64,000 nt of DNA, from the NCBI GenBank assembly GCA_031373665.1, contig JANMMZ010000137.1, positions 62,001-126,000 of the forward strand, read 5' to 3'. The position numbers and the translations under genes were made by a program. Source of the DNA: M3007 sp031373665 (GTDB taxonomy: Bacteria > Bacteroidota > Bacteroidia > Chitinophagales > Saprospiraceae). Below, in pieces: positions 25,320 to 33,869 of this stretch. Position 1 is the stretch's first letter. Each line of letters begins with the position of its first letter. The notes under the pieces were generated by a model. The model did not search any database. It saw nothing but the letters and a program-made list of their open reading frames with translations, and was not told the origin of the DNA.

Positions 25320-27473
25320 CTAACTTCCAAATATTAAATACAGCAATATCAAAAATATAACCAGCAATATAAATGGTATCCAAGATTTACGAACGCTGTA
25401 ACGCTTATTAGGGGTTCCTGTGGCTTCCGATCTGGCCGCCTCTATTTCATCTTTGTTCTTTTTGTCGGCATAAGTGACATAAATAAAGCAGATGAAATTG
25501 ATGGCCAAGGTCAGCAATAAGAATAAATAAGCCCTATTCATAGAATCGGTAGTGGGCGAAAGTTGGACCAAATTAATAGAGTAGGCGACCGCTGCCAAGA
25601 AAGAAGTAATGATAAGTTCTCCAACTTCCTCGAAGGAGGCTTTGTGAAAGAACAACATGAAAATCGGCAGGGCACTGAACATCAAAAACGGTACAATGAT
25701 CAAAATAATCGCACCCCATGGGCGACGGCTGACAACCAATCGCACGTTCAGGTTCTTGTATTTTTCTAAGTACTTTGCTTGATCGCTGGTATCGAAGGTG
25801 ATTTTGTCCAAGGCCCCCAATTGATTGGTCAACTGATTATCCAAGGTCACAAAATACTCTTCCGCGTTCCAATCATTGAACTTGAATTCTTTCTTCTTAT
25901 CTTTGATTTGCAATCGGCTATAGTCAAAACTGATTTTGATCTTATCGCTCGAACTAAGGGCAGAAATAGGGATTCGCAATTCATGGCGGTCAAAAGGAAA
26001 GTCAAAAGACTCGAAATTGGCCAAAAACTTTCCACTAATCCGATATATGCGCACAATATAGTTACTATCGCGCTCTTCGGCTATCCGGTATCGGTTAGCC
26101 TCCTCCGAACTAATGTTGTCAAAATCTATATAACCTTCTTTATTAATGTATTGTGAGTCAGCGATGACCCAGTACAAGAGGTTGCAATCAAAAGTGTTTT
26201 TCTTGATATCAATCTCGTTCATATCAATGACATCAATGCCAACCCGTAGGTTTGGTATTGGTTGGCCGGAGGTGTTGATCTGAGTGGGACAAGAGCGGGT
26301 TTTGCCGTCCTGAACTTGATTGAAGGAGGGTTCTCGCCGTAGGATGCAGACACTGTCAAATTCATACAACTCATTCAGGATCGTAATCTTCTTGTTTTTA
26401 AGACCTTTTATATAATCCCTAACCTGATAGCGGTGTTTAATACCTTTTTGGAGGGCTATCTCCAGTATGTTCATGGCATCGTAGCATCGGTGCAGCATAT
26501 TCTCCATTCCCTTATTTGAAAACAAGTGAATGGGGTGTTGTTTTCTCAGTAGTTTATTATCTTGGTATAATTCAAACGGAGGTGCTTCATTGCTGCTCTC
26601 ATAGCGGATAATCGTTACTTTTTTACGAACTGAAATATCTTCTAAGGCTGTTTCGCTGAGGTTGGTGATACCGGGTAAGCCGATAAATATCTTGCCACTG
26701 AGGTCAATTTTTGTTTTTTGAAGAAAATTTATGATCACATTGCCATACCCACTATGGGTGTTCATGAGAATCACTTTTTGATCTGGGTCGCTCAATACGG
26801 CCTGAAGGTTTCGCTCCAGTGCATCGGCAATATTTTTAGGTACCTCATTATTATTTACATAATCAGACTGTTTTAGTTTGATGATTGTGTCGCAAGGGAG
26901 GTGTTCTTGCTCAATCACTTTTTGAAATTTACCATGTAGCAAATAGTCAGTCTCTGTAATGTATCCTATTTTCTTTGCCTTCAGCACACTTTTGATGTAT
27001 TTGAGGAGGTAGTTGGGCTGCGGATCATTGGGATCTAAAAAAATAGCATTTCTGCCAAACTCCAAAGCATTTTGGTCTGCGCTCAAGGCAATTACCGGTA
27101 TTTGATCTTTAATGATGGCGGCGGCATGCCTGATATGTCGCCCCCATGTATTGTCAATCACTAAAATAATATTAGTATCAGCTGCGATTCGATTGTAGAG
27201 AGTCTGTATGGTGTCTTCTCTAAAATCGCATTCAAAGGTTTTTAGCGCATAGGTAGCCCCATATTCCTTTTCATTGAATCGGCTTATATACGACTCCAAA
27301 GCCACTATATGTAGCGAATCGGAATAACTGCTCACCTCAGCCTTTTGCGGATTGCTATAATTAAAACCAACATAGGCGATATATTTAACCGGAAGGTTAA
27401 AAGAGAGCGATTTTTTACAAGATGCTCCTAATAAGGCTACCGCTAAGGCGAAGATTAGAATTCGATTAAACAC
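25320..27473 (-). CDS. Pentameric ligand-gated ion channel fused to a periplasmic binding-protein domain
   Basis: A 717-residue two-part receptor. A lipoprotein-type signal (lipobox GASC, Cys19) precedes a class I periplasmic-binding-protein fold (about 27-365: IILVIDNTWG, IPVIALSADQNA, KKIGYITETDYLLHGKFQ, KVILMNTHSGYGNVIINFL, GKIFIGLPGI). A Cys-loop-type extracellular domain follows (about 400-580) with the Pro-loop motif FPFD (492-495) but no Cys-loop disulfide. Four membrane segments come next: M1 585-609, M2 616-640 (EEVGELIITSFLAAVAYSIN), M3 645-668 and M4 697-715, with a short charged M3-M4 loop. M2-M3 reads like GLIC (SxLxAxxAxxI...LP.T). It should sit in the inner membrane with both ligand domains in the periplasm. 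Its start is 38 nt after a glutamate-family symporter gene. Confidence 0.88.
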   Translation of the reverse strand: MFNRILIFALAVALLGASCKKSLSFNLPVKYIAYVGFNYSNPQKAEVSSYSDSLHIVALESYISRFNEKEYGATYALKTFECDFREDTIQTLYNRIAADTNIILVIDNTWGRHIRHAAAIIKDQIPVIALSADQNALEFGRNAIFLDPNDPQPNYLLKYIKSVLKAKKIGYITETDYLLHGKFQKVIEQEHLPCDTIIKLKQSDYVNNNEVPKNIADALERNLQAVLSDPDQKVILMNTHSGYGNVIINFLQKTKIDLSGKIFIGLPGITNLSETALEDISVRKKVTIIRYESSNEAPPFELYQDNKLLRKQHPIHLFSNKGMENMLHRCYDAMNILEIALQKGIKHRYQVRDYIKGLKNKKITILNELYEFDSVCILRREPSFNQVQDGKTRSCPTQINTSGQPIPNLRVGIDVIDMNEIDIKKNTFDCNLLYWVIADSQYINKEGYIDFDNISSEEANRYRIAEERDSNYIVRIYRISGKFLANFESFDFPFDRHELRIPISALSSSDKIKISFDYSRLQIKDKKKEFKFNDWNAEEYFVTLDNQLTNQLGALDKITFDTSDQAKYLEKYKNLNVRLVVSRRPWGAIILIIVPFLMFSALPIFMLFFHKASFEEVGELIITSFLAAVAYSINLVQLSPTTDSMNRAYLFLLLTLAINFICFIYVTYADKKNKDEIEAARSEATGTPNKRYSVRKSWIPFILLVIFLILLYLIFGS

Positions 27474-27511
27474 AGATGATTGATTTATTTGGTTAAGAAA
27501 TCCGGTTTGGA

Positions 27512-28963
27512 TTATGCTCCTGCCTTCTCATCATCAAACTCGCCTTCCCAACGCGCTACCACTGCAGAAGCCAAGCAATTGCCAACCAAGTTGACGCAAG
27601 TGCGACCCATATCCATAAGCGCGTCCACGCCTAATATAATGGCGATGGGCCACTCTGGGATATTGAACTGGTTGACGGTGGCCGCCAGTATGACTAATGA
27701 AGCCCTTGGTACACCCGCTACGCCTTTAGAAGTTAATAACAGCGTACCCATCATGGCCAATTGGGTTTGCCAAGTGAGGTCTATGCCAGCCGCTTGTGCA
27801 CAAAATACGGAAGCCAACGACAAATATAAGGTAGAACCATCTAGGTTGAAACTATAACCAGTTGGCAATACAAAGGAAACTATTTTACGCGGTACTCCAA
27901 AATTTTCCATAGCAGTCAACGCTTTGGGGAGGGCAGCCTCCGAACTTGCTGTGGCAAATGCCAAAGAGGCCGGCTCATATACTGCTTTGAAAAACTGCTT
28001 GATTGGTATCCTGCAAAACAGCATAACCGGAATGAACACAATACCAATGAAAATGAACAAGGCCACATAAAGCGTCCCAAGGAGTTTGAATAGATTCCAG
28101 ACGACCTCGAAACCCATGGTGCCAATCGTGTAAGCCATAGCGCCACCTACTGCAATCGGCGCGAAATACATAATAATACCAGTGAATTTAAACATCACTT
28201 CTGTCAATGCCTCTATCCAGTTAAGCATTGTTTTTCGGTGATTTTCTGTCACTTGTCTCAATCCGAAACCAAAGATCAAACTAAATATTACAATCTGTAA
28301 AACCGCCCCTTCGTAGATCATTTTCGCTACGTTCTCCGGAAAAATATGTGTTACAATTTTCTTCCAGTCTTGTTTTACTGGCTCCACTGGCGCGGTAAGC
28401 GGCCTGCCGTTCAGCATGAGTCGAGCCGTGTTTTTTACAGAATCTACCTTTACCGTTAGGTCTGAAGCACTCATGGTAACTGGCTCAGAAACCGTGCTTT
28501 TGGAGACAATGCCGGAGCCGGCCTTAGTCAGATTAATAGCAATCAATCCAATCACCAAGGCCACGGAAGTAGCCGCAATAAAGTAGGTAAACGCTTTTAT
28601 ACTCATGCGGCCTACTTGACTTGAGTTGCTTTGTCCGGCTATACCCATCACCAAAGTGCCAAATAGCAGTGGTGCAATCACGGTTTTGATGAGTTGAATG
28701 AATATTTTACTGAATATTTCGAGATTGCCGCCTATTTTGGGGAAATCATAACCTAATACCATACCGACCACCATACTGAGCAAGATCCAAGCAGTCAATG
28801 ATTTCTTTTGGATTCCAAATACCACCAAGGCTCCGACCATGATCCACCGTGTGCCCATGAGTAGTTCGGGGCTAATCTGCATACCCATCATGGGCAAAAT
28901 ATGCAATAGTAAACTGATGATTACCGTGGCTAATGCCACAGTACTTGAGTTAAAAGGCTTCAT
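27512..28963 (-). CDS. Dicarboxylate/amino acid:cation symporter (SDF family)
   Basis: A 483-residue membrane transporter of the GltP/DctA family, with about eight transmembrane helices and two re-entrant loops. Signatures are KTVIAPLLFGTLVMGIAG (N-terminal), FATASSEAALPKAL (the serine-rich HP1 hairpin), PTGYSFNLDGSTLYLS (the NxDG substrate/Na+ motif of TM7), GVAGVPRASLVILAATV (HP2) and DALMDMGRTCVNLVGNCLASAVVARWEG (TM8 with the carboxylate-binding Arg). The Arg in DMGRT favours acidic amino acids or dicarboxylates. It is the middle gene of a three-gene operon: its start is 3 nt after the TlpA-like stop, and the channel gene follows by 38 nt. Confidence 0.93.
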   Translation of the reverse strand: MKPFNSSTVALATVIISLLLHILPMMGMQISPELLMGTRWIMVGALVVFGIQKKSLTAWILLSMVVGMVLGYDFPKIGGNLEIFSKIFIQLIKTVIAPLLFGTLVMGIAGQSNSSQVGRMSIKAFTYFIAATSVALVIGLIAINLTKAGSGIVSKSTVSEPVTMSASDLTVKVDSVKNTARLMLNGRPLTAPVEPVKQDWKKIVTHIFPENVAKMIYEGAVLQIVIFSLIFGFGLRQVTENHRKTMLNWIEALTEVMFKFTGIIMYFAPIAVGGAMAYTIGTMGFEVVWNLFKLLGTLYVALFIFIGIVFIPVMLFCRIPIKQFFKAVYEPASLAFATASSEAALPKALTAMENFGVPRKIVSFVLPTGYSFNLDGSTLYLSLASVFCAQAAGIDLTWQTQLAMMGTLLLTSKGVAGVPRASLVILAATVNQFNIPEWPIAIILGVDALMDMGRTCVNLVGNCLASAVVARWEGEFDDEKAGA

Positions 28964-28966
28964 GCT

Positions 28967-30370
28967 TTATTTATTTTTTAATGTCTTTTGTAAAATCGTG
29001 CGCAAATCTGCGGGTTTTATTCGCTTTCTGATAATTTTTTTGTCTTTATCTAATAAAAAAATCACAGGCAGGTTATAGTTGTTGTAAATTTTGTCAAATT
29101 CATTGTTTCCAGTCGGATCGGCCAAACTCAGCCAGTCCCAAGATTGCTGGGATTGAAACTGTTTCCAGTAGTTGAATTGATTGTCCGTTGACACCGTCAC
29201 GGCTGCCAGGCCAAAGGCCCTGGCATCGAGCCAAGTTTGATACACATCAGGTATGACCTCCATGCAGTGTTTGCACAAAGGGCTAAAAAAAATGAGCAAC
29301 GTGTAAGGCGATTGCACCCCATACAAGGTGTGATTAACACCATTTTTATCTTGTAAACTAAAATCGGGTGCTATATTGCCCGTCAATACGGGCCTAAACA
29401 TATCAGCCTTATACTTCAATTGATCGTAGGTTGCAAGGTTGAGCCAAGGCGTTTCATCTTTTTTATGATAAGTATCGGCCATGTGGACAAACAAGCGATC
29501 CGCACCCGGTTCTGGGTTCATTTCAAACAGCTGGGTCAAATAAATAATTGAAAATTCATAAAATGCTCCATTTTTTGGCATTTTTGCAATAACCCAATCA
29601 ATAGATTTTACGAGGGAGTCGGGTGTAGGATTTTGCCATCGGGTTAAATAGTCCATAAAAAAAGGAAACCAAAGGTCGGAGTTGAGCAGGTTGTCATTGC
29701 TAAAATCTGTTTGGTCAAAATAGTGCTTCTGCATCCAAGATACAAAATCAGGGTTGATTTTTTCATTGATTAACCTAGGTAAATTGACCGGGGCATCAGG
29801 CTGGGAGGAAGCACGTAGCATTTTAGCATAAAGGTGGGTAGGGTAGCGGTCTGAATAAGCCCTATTGATAGAGTCAATGTCCGTGTACCAGTTGCGCAGT
29901 TCCTGTTCCATTGGTTTCATTACTTCTGGGTCATTGCGGGTGGCCTTGGCCACCATATCCATCATTTCCCTTTTGGTGTTGATTTGACCTTCCACCTTCC
30001 CTGTTTGGTGATACAACTCTAGGAAAGCAGTGTTTTCAGGTGATCCCGAAACATTTAGGCTACTCAGGTCTCCCAGTTTTCCTTTTATAAATATGGAGTC
30101 TTCGGGCTTAGTTACCATGAAATCCATAATTTTATCATTATTGGCGATTATAAAAAACAAGCCGGGCTTCAGGGCTTTCACCTTAAATGTGAAGCCTCCA
30201 GTGGCTGTGTCAACCGCCACAGAATCGGCTTTAAAGGTCTTATCACCATAATAATAGGCCAATATGGCTCCTGGAGCCTTCAAACCTTCTAACTCAAAGG
30301 TAATTACAGCTTGTGCGCTCCCAGTTAAAGAAAAAGCGCAAAACGTCATAAATATAACAAATCGTAGCAT
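28967..30370 (-). CDS. TlpA-family thiol-disulfide oxidoreductase (DUF4369/DUF5106 type)
   Basis: The start is taken at 30370 because it gives a clean signal peptide (MLRFVIFMTFCAFSLTGSAQA) and lies 37 nt after a minus-strand -7 element; the frame extends to 30409 but that would precede the likely transcript start. The 467-residue periplasmic protein has an N-terminal DUF4369-like beta domain (ITFELEGLKAPGAILAYYYGDK), a helical middle, and a C-terminal thioredoxin fold with the CKHC redox pair (Cys366 and Cys369 from this start) in FFSPLCKHCMEVIPD. It likely reduces or isomerises periplasmic disulfides. It is the first gene of the operon with the SDF symporter and the channel. Confidence 0.87.
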   Translation of the reverse strand: MLRFVIFMTFCAFSLTGSAQAVITFELEGLKAPGAILAYYYGDKTFKADSVAVDTATGGFTFKVKALKPGLFFIIANNDKIMDFMVTKPEDSIFIKGKLGDLSSLNVSGSPENTAFLELYHQTGKVEGQINTKREMMDMVAKATRNDPEVMKPMEQELRNWYTDIDSINRAYSDRYPTHLYAKMLRASSQPDAPVNLPRLINEKINPDFVSWMQKHYFDQTDFSNDNLLNSDLWFPFFMDYLTRWQNPTPDSLVKSIDWVIAKMPKNGAFYEFSIIYLTQLFEMNPEPGADRLFVHMADTYHKKDETPWLNLATYDQLKYKADMFRPVLTGNIAPDFSLQDKNGVNHTLYGVQSPYTLLIFFSPLCKHCMEVIPDVYQTWLDARAFGLAAVTVSTDNQFNYWKQFQSQQSWDWLSLADPTGNNEFDKIYNNYNLPVIFLLDKDKKIIRKRIKPADLRTILQKTLKNK

Positions 30371-30406
30371 AAAAAGCAGTTTCTGACGAAAAATCGAAAA
30401 AGTTGA

Positions 30407-30414
30407 CAAATGTA
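30407..30414 (-). promoter_or_regulatory. Promoter -7 element of the tlpA-like/symporter/channel operon
   Basis: TACATTTG on the minus strand. It lies 4 nt from the plus-strand element of trxB, so the two divergent promoters share DNA. Confidence 0.5.
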
Positions 30415-30418
30415 CGCT

Positions 30419-30426
30419 TACTTTTG
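30419..30426 (+). promoter_or_regulatory. Promoter -7 element of trxB
   Basis: TACTTTTG fits TAnnTTTG and ends 8 nt before the trxB ATG, which would give a very short or nearly absent leader. The short distance makes this less certain than the other promoters. Confidence 0.4.
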
Positions 30427-30434
30427 CGCTCGTT

Positions 30435-31364
30435 ATGGAAAAAATTAAATGTTTAATTATTGGCGCGGGTCCAGCGGGCTATACAGCAGCCATTTATGCC
30501 GCAAGAGCTGGCTTACAACCCATCATGTACACAGGGCCTCAACCCGGAGGTCAATTGATGATTACCACTGAAGTGGATAACTATCCTGGCTATCCTGATG
30601 GTCGCTCAGGGCCTGAAATGATGGACGATTTTAAGCGGCAAGCAGCGCGTTTTGAAACTGATATTCGTAATGAAATGATTACCAAGACAGATTTTTCTGG
30701 CCAAACCCACAAAGTTTGGACAGAAAACGGCGAAGAATTACACTGCCAGACTGTCATCATTGCCACGGGAGCCAGTGCCAAGTGGTTGGATATACCGGGC
30801 GAACACCGTTTGCAGAACCGAGGGGTTTCAGCCTGTGCTGTTTGTGATGGTTTCTTTTTCAAAAAGCAAGATGTAGTCATCGTAGGTGGCGGCGATACCG
30901 CTGCCGAAGAAAGTACCTATTTGGCAAAAATCTGTAAAACCGTTCACTTGTTGGTACGTCGCGATGAAATGCGCGCCTCCAAAATCATGCAAGATCGGGT
31001 ACTCAATACACCCAATCTGATTGTACACTGGAATTCCGAAGCAGAAGAAGTGCTTGGCGAAGACGGGGTCACAGGGGTGAGAGTCCTGAATAACAAAACC
31101 AAAGAGACCTCTGTATTGGATGTCACTGGATTCTTTGTAGCCATCGGACACCAGCCTAATACGGGTATTTTTACAGATTGGTTGGATCAAGACGAAAGTG
31201 GATATTTGCTAACTACGCCTGGCCGTACAATTACCAAGCGACCCGGTGTGTTTGTCTGCGGTGATGCACAAGATAAAATATACCGTCAGGCTGTCACAGC
31301 GGCTGGTACGGGTTGTATGGCTGCCTTGGATGCTGAACGGTATCTGGTAGAACACTTTGGCTAG
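30435..31364 (+). CDS. trxB: Thioredoxin-disulfide reductase
   Basis: A 309-residue flavoprotein of full length. It shows the FAD motif IIGAGPAGYTAAIYAARAGL (8-27), the redox-active CAVC in SACAVCDGFFF (about 133-143), the NADPH motif VVIVGGGDTAAEESTYLA, and the second FAD motif GVFVCGDAQDKIYRQAVTAAGTGCMAA. It passes electrons from NADPH to thioredoxin in the cytosol. It diverges from the TlpA-like operon with about 64 nt between start codons, an arrangement that may coordinate cytosolic and periplasmic thiol chemistry. Two short gaps (28 and 15 nt) to the next two genes suggest a longer plus-strand operon reaching the VTC/DUF4956 genes. Confidence 0.97.
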   Translation: MEKIKCLIIGAGPAGYTAAIYAARAGLQPIMYTGPQPGGQLMITTEVDNYPGYPDGRSGPEMMDDFKRQAARFETDIRNEMITKTDFSGQTHKVWTENGEELHCQTVIIATGASAKWLDIPGEHRLQNRGVSACAVCDGFFFKKQDVVIVGGGDTAAEESTYLAKICKTVHLLVRRDEMRASKIMQDRVLNTPNLIVHWNSEAEEVLGEDGVTGVRVLNNKTKETSVLDVTGFFVAIGHQPNTGIFTDWLDQDESGYLLTTPGRTITKRPGVFVCGDAQDKIYRQAVTAAGTGCMAALDAERYLVEHFG

Positions 31365-31392
31365 CAGATCTCATTAATAGAATCAATTATAC

Positions 31393-32010
31393 ATGTTTAC
31401 TATAAATATTTATTTGCGCTTTGCGCTCATTGCTTTAGGGATTATAGGCGGTATTGGCCTTTGGTTTTCACTCGGATTCTGGTATGGATTCCCTTTTTTA
31501 TTCACGGGCATCTTACTTTTAATCGGTTATTTACTCTTGGGTACGATCATGTCAACCAACCAGTTGGTCAGTGAGCAACGCTTGGATGAAGCAGACAAAC
31601 GATTAGCACTTACTTTTTTTCCCGGTATGTTGATGATGGGTTATAAAGGCGTGTTTTATATCACTAAAGGCGGGATTGCGATGCAACGCAAGGACTTCGT
31701 TACGGCTGAAAAATGGGTCAATCAAGCATTGGCTTCTGGACTGCCTACCGATAATGAACGCGGCGCTGCTTATATGCAATTGGTGATGATTGCAGCCAAC
31801 CGACAAAACATCAAAGGTGCACAGATCCACTTTGCAGAATTGAAAAAACTCAATATCACAGAGCCCATGCTGAAAGAGCAGGTGAAAGAAATTGAGAAAC
31901 AACTCAAAATGGCTGGTCAATCGGCAATGAACCCTGCCATGATGGCCATGATGGGAGGCAAAGGCGGTTTCCGTCCGGGCGGAAAAAGAAGGATGCCAAA
32001 GGGGCGATAG
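31393..32010 (+). CDS. Small membrane protein with TPR-like cytoplasmic part
   Basis: A 205-residue protein. Two hydrophobic segments near the N-terminus (about 8-27 and 30-52) form a membrane hairpin. The following part looks like a short helical repeat (ALTFFPGMLMMGYKGVFYITKGGIAMQRKDFVTAEKWVNQALASGLPTDNE...), in the style of a tetratricopeptide pair. The tail is rich in Met, Gly, Lys and Arg (MNPAMMAMMGGKGG...RMPKGR). I do not recognise the family; a scaffold for partner proteins is possible. It lies between trxB and the HlyD-like gene with short gaps. Confidence 0.65.
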   Translation: MFTINIYLRFALIALGIIGGIGLWFSLGFWYGFPFLFTGILLLIGYLLLGTIMSTNQLVSEQRLDEADKRLALTFFPGMLMMGYKGVFYITKGGIAMQRKDFVTAEKWVNQALASGLPTDNERGAAYMQLVMIAANRQNIKGAQIHFAELKKLNITEPMLKEQVKEIEKQLKMAGQSAMNPAMMAMMGGKGGFRPGGKRRMPKGR

Positions 32011-32025
32011 TCCCACACCAAAAGT

Positions 32026-33084
32026 ATGTACAGAGGCTTGACGTTGCTTATTTTATTATTGATGATTGTTGCTGCCCTGTACGCGCCGATCAGTATTCCA
32101 TACAATTTAGTGAGTGTAGCATCTGTGTTGCCCGCCGAAGAATGGAGGCTTCTGCAAGAACCAGGAGGAGGTTTGGCGTGTACGCACCAGAACAATAGAT
32201 CCGGGGTGGTAGAGCGTATCGCTGCTTGGCAGTTTGAGCGCGGTGACCTCACTGGCATGGAGTTAAATATTCCTGATTCCACTGGTTTGGTAACCCTTGG
32301 GGATACTTTGGTCAGGATGTATTCTGCTGCTATTCAGCAGCAAATACTGGATTTGGAGAACCAACTCAAGATCAAGCGATCAGAGCAGCAAGTATTGGTG
32401 ACGGGGGAAAAACAACCCATCATACAAGAGGCTCAAACCAAGTTGGTATTTGCCAAAGAGGCGCTGGTATTGCGGGAAAAAGATTTTGCGGCAGCCAAAC
32501 AACTGCTCCAAGAGGGATTGATGCCTCGTTTGGAGTACAATAGGATAGAAAATGTGTTGGAATTGGCCAAAATTGACATCATTACCGCCGAAAAAGCACT
32601 GTTGGTAGCAGATACTGGCGCAAAACCGGAAAGTATTAGTCTTAATCAGTCCGAAATACAAGCCATTGTACGGCAACTGGATTTTTTAAGAAAACGCAAT
32701 GCGGGATATGTCATCAAAGCCCCTTTCACGGGCATGGTGATGCCAATCAAAGAGCCGGGCGAAGTGTTGATTTTGAGAAAAATATCCGAGTATATTGTCA
32801 CGATTCCAGTAAAAACCGAAGAAATGATCTTTATTTCGGATACGGCACGCCTCCAGATCATTGATCCCATCACATGGAAAGTGTATGAAGCAAAAGTGAT
32901 GGAAAAAATGTCACATACAGAAGTACTTGATAGCAGAAGTGTTGGCTTTGTAAGAGCCATTGTCAAGCCTACTACCGCAGCTGAAAGAATGACCCTTGGA
33001 GTGGCCTCTAAATGCAGTATCCAGTGTGGAATGCTCAATCCTCGTCAGTATCTCCAGCGCATCCTTAAATACAAGATAAACTAG
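32026..33084 (+). CDS. HlyD-like membrane-fusion protein
   Basis: A 352-residue protein with one N-terminal membrane anchor (about 4-24), then a periplasmic biotinyl-lipoyl half (SGVVERIAAWQFERGDL), a coiled-coil hairpin (about 100-200: IQQQILDLENQLKIKRSEQQVLV... LEYNRIENVLELAKIDIITAEK), the second lipoyl half (YVIKAPFTGMVMPIKEPGEVL) and a beta-barrel-like end. This is the layout of periplasmic adaptor subunits. No ABC or RND pump and no outer-membrane channel are adjacent. It is 5 nt upstream of the VTC gene, which suggests that it works with the VTC and DUF4956 proteins rather than with an efflux pump. Confidence 0.75.
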   Translation: MYRGLTLLILLLMIVAALYAPISIPYNLVSVASVLPAEEWRLLQEPGGGLACTHQNNRSGVVERIAAWQFERGDLTGMELNIPDSTGLVTLGDTLVRMYSAAIQQQILDLENQLKIKRSEQQVLVTGEKQPIIQEAQTKLVFAKEALVLREKDFAAAKQLLQEGLMPRLEYNRIENVLELAKIDIITAEKALLVADTGAKPESISLNQSEIQAIVRQLDFLRKRNAGYVIKAPFTGMVMPIKEPGEVLILRKISEYIVTIPVKTEEMIFISDTARLQIIDPITWKVYEAKVMEKMSHTEVLDSRSVGFVRAIVKPTTAAERMTLGVASKCSIQCGMLNPRQYLQRILKYKIN

Positions 33085-33089
33085 GAGAT

Positions 33090-33869
33090 ATGCGTTACGA
33101 ATTCAAATATTTTGTTCCAGCATTTCAGTTAGCAGCCCTCCGCGACATGTTGCTTCCTTTTGTGAAACCCGACAAATTTGCTGCTTTGTCATCAGATCAC
33201 CAATACACAGTACGTAGTATTTACTTCGATGCTTCTGATTTTGAAATGTACCACACCAAACGCGATCACTTGGCGCACCGTATGAAAGTACGCTTGCGCG
33301 GGTACAACCTAGAAAAGGAAGATTCCTCCGTTTTTTTTGAAATAAAACGGAAATACGAAGGCCCAATTATGAAAAACAGGGCAACTTTGCCATATAGCAC
33401 AGTCAAACAATTGTTTTCGGGTGTTTCTCTGGAATCATGCCTCCCAGTGACTCAAAAAGCCGAAAATATTCGTAGGTTTTTTTATCAAATCCATAGAAAG
33501 CACCTCCAGCCAGTAGTTACAGTTATATATGAAAGGGAAGTGTATCTGAGTAATATGACTGACCTTGAAAATGACCTCCGCATTTCTTTAGATAAAAACC
33601 TGAGAAGTGTGCCTTATCCCAGCATTGACGAACTGTTTAGGGAGCGGGATGTTCAATATCCTTTAGAAGATCAGTTTATATTGGAGGTGAAATTCAACAA
33701 CTATTGCCCTGCTTGGCTCAAACCAATTTTAGCTAAGTTGGATCTCCAAAAAGGCCCTGCCTCCAAATATGTGATTTGTGTAGATAGCCAACGACGTATC
33801 CGAACGGAACAAAAAAACAGTGCCATTTTTCAACACTACTCGCGTGCTACAAGATTTTCAAAATATTAG
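33090..33869 (+). CDS. VTC-domain protein (polyphosphate polymerase-like)
   Basis: A 259-residue protein with the triphosphate-tunnel fold of the VTC4 catalytic domain: RYEFKYFV (2-9), VRSIYFDASDFEMYHTKRD, HRMKVRLRGYN, FFEIKRKYEGPIMKNRA, VVTVIYEREVYLS, and near the end FILEVKFNN and PASKYVIC. The basic and acidic residues expected to line the tunnel (Glu3, Lys and Arg of KVRLR, Glu and Lys of EIKRK, Glu and Lys of LEVKF) are all present, so it should bind a triphosphate. Yeast VTC makes polyphosphate from ATP; bacterial relatives usually sit with DUF4956 membrane proteins, as here. No signal peptide, so cytosolic. Confidence 0.85.
   Translation: MRYEFKYFVPAFQLAALRDMLLPFVKPDKFAALSSDHQYTVRSIYFDASDFEMYHTKRDHLAHRMKVRLRGYNLEKEDSSVFFEIKRKYEGPIMKNRATLPYSTVKQLFSGVSLESCLPVTQKAENIRRFFYQIHRKHLQPVVTVIYEREVYLSNMTDLENDLRISLDKNLRSVPYPSIDELFRERDVQYPLEDQFILEVKFNNYCPAWLKPILAKLDLQKGPASKYVICVDSQRRIRTEQKNSAIFQHYSRATRFSKY

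Noticed and set aside
25264..25330. A longer Uma2 start and its frame overlap with the channel gene
   Set aside because: The promoter element at 25285 lies inside this extension, so the ATG at 25264 is preferred.
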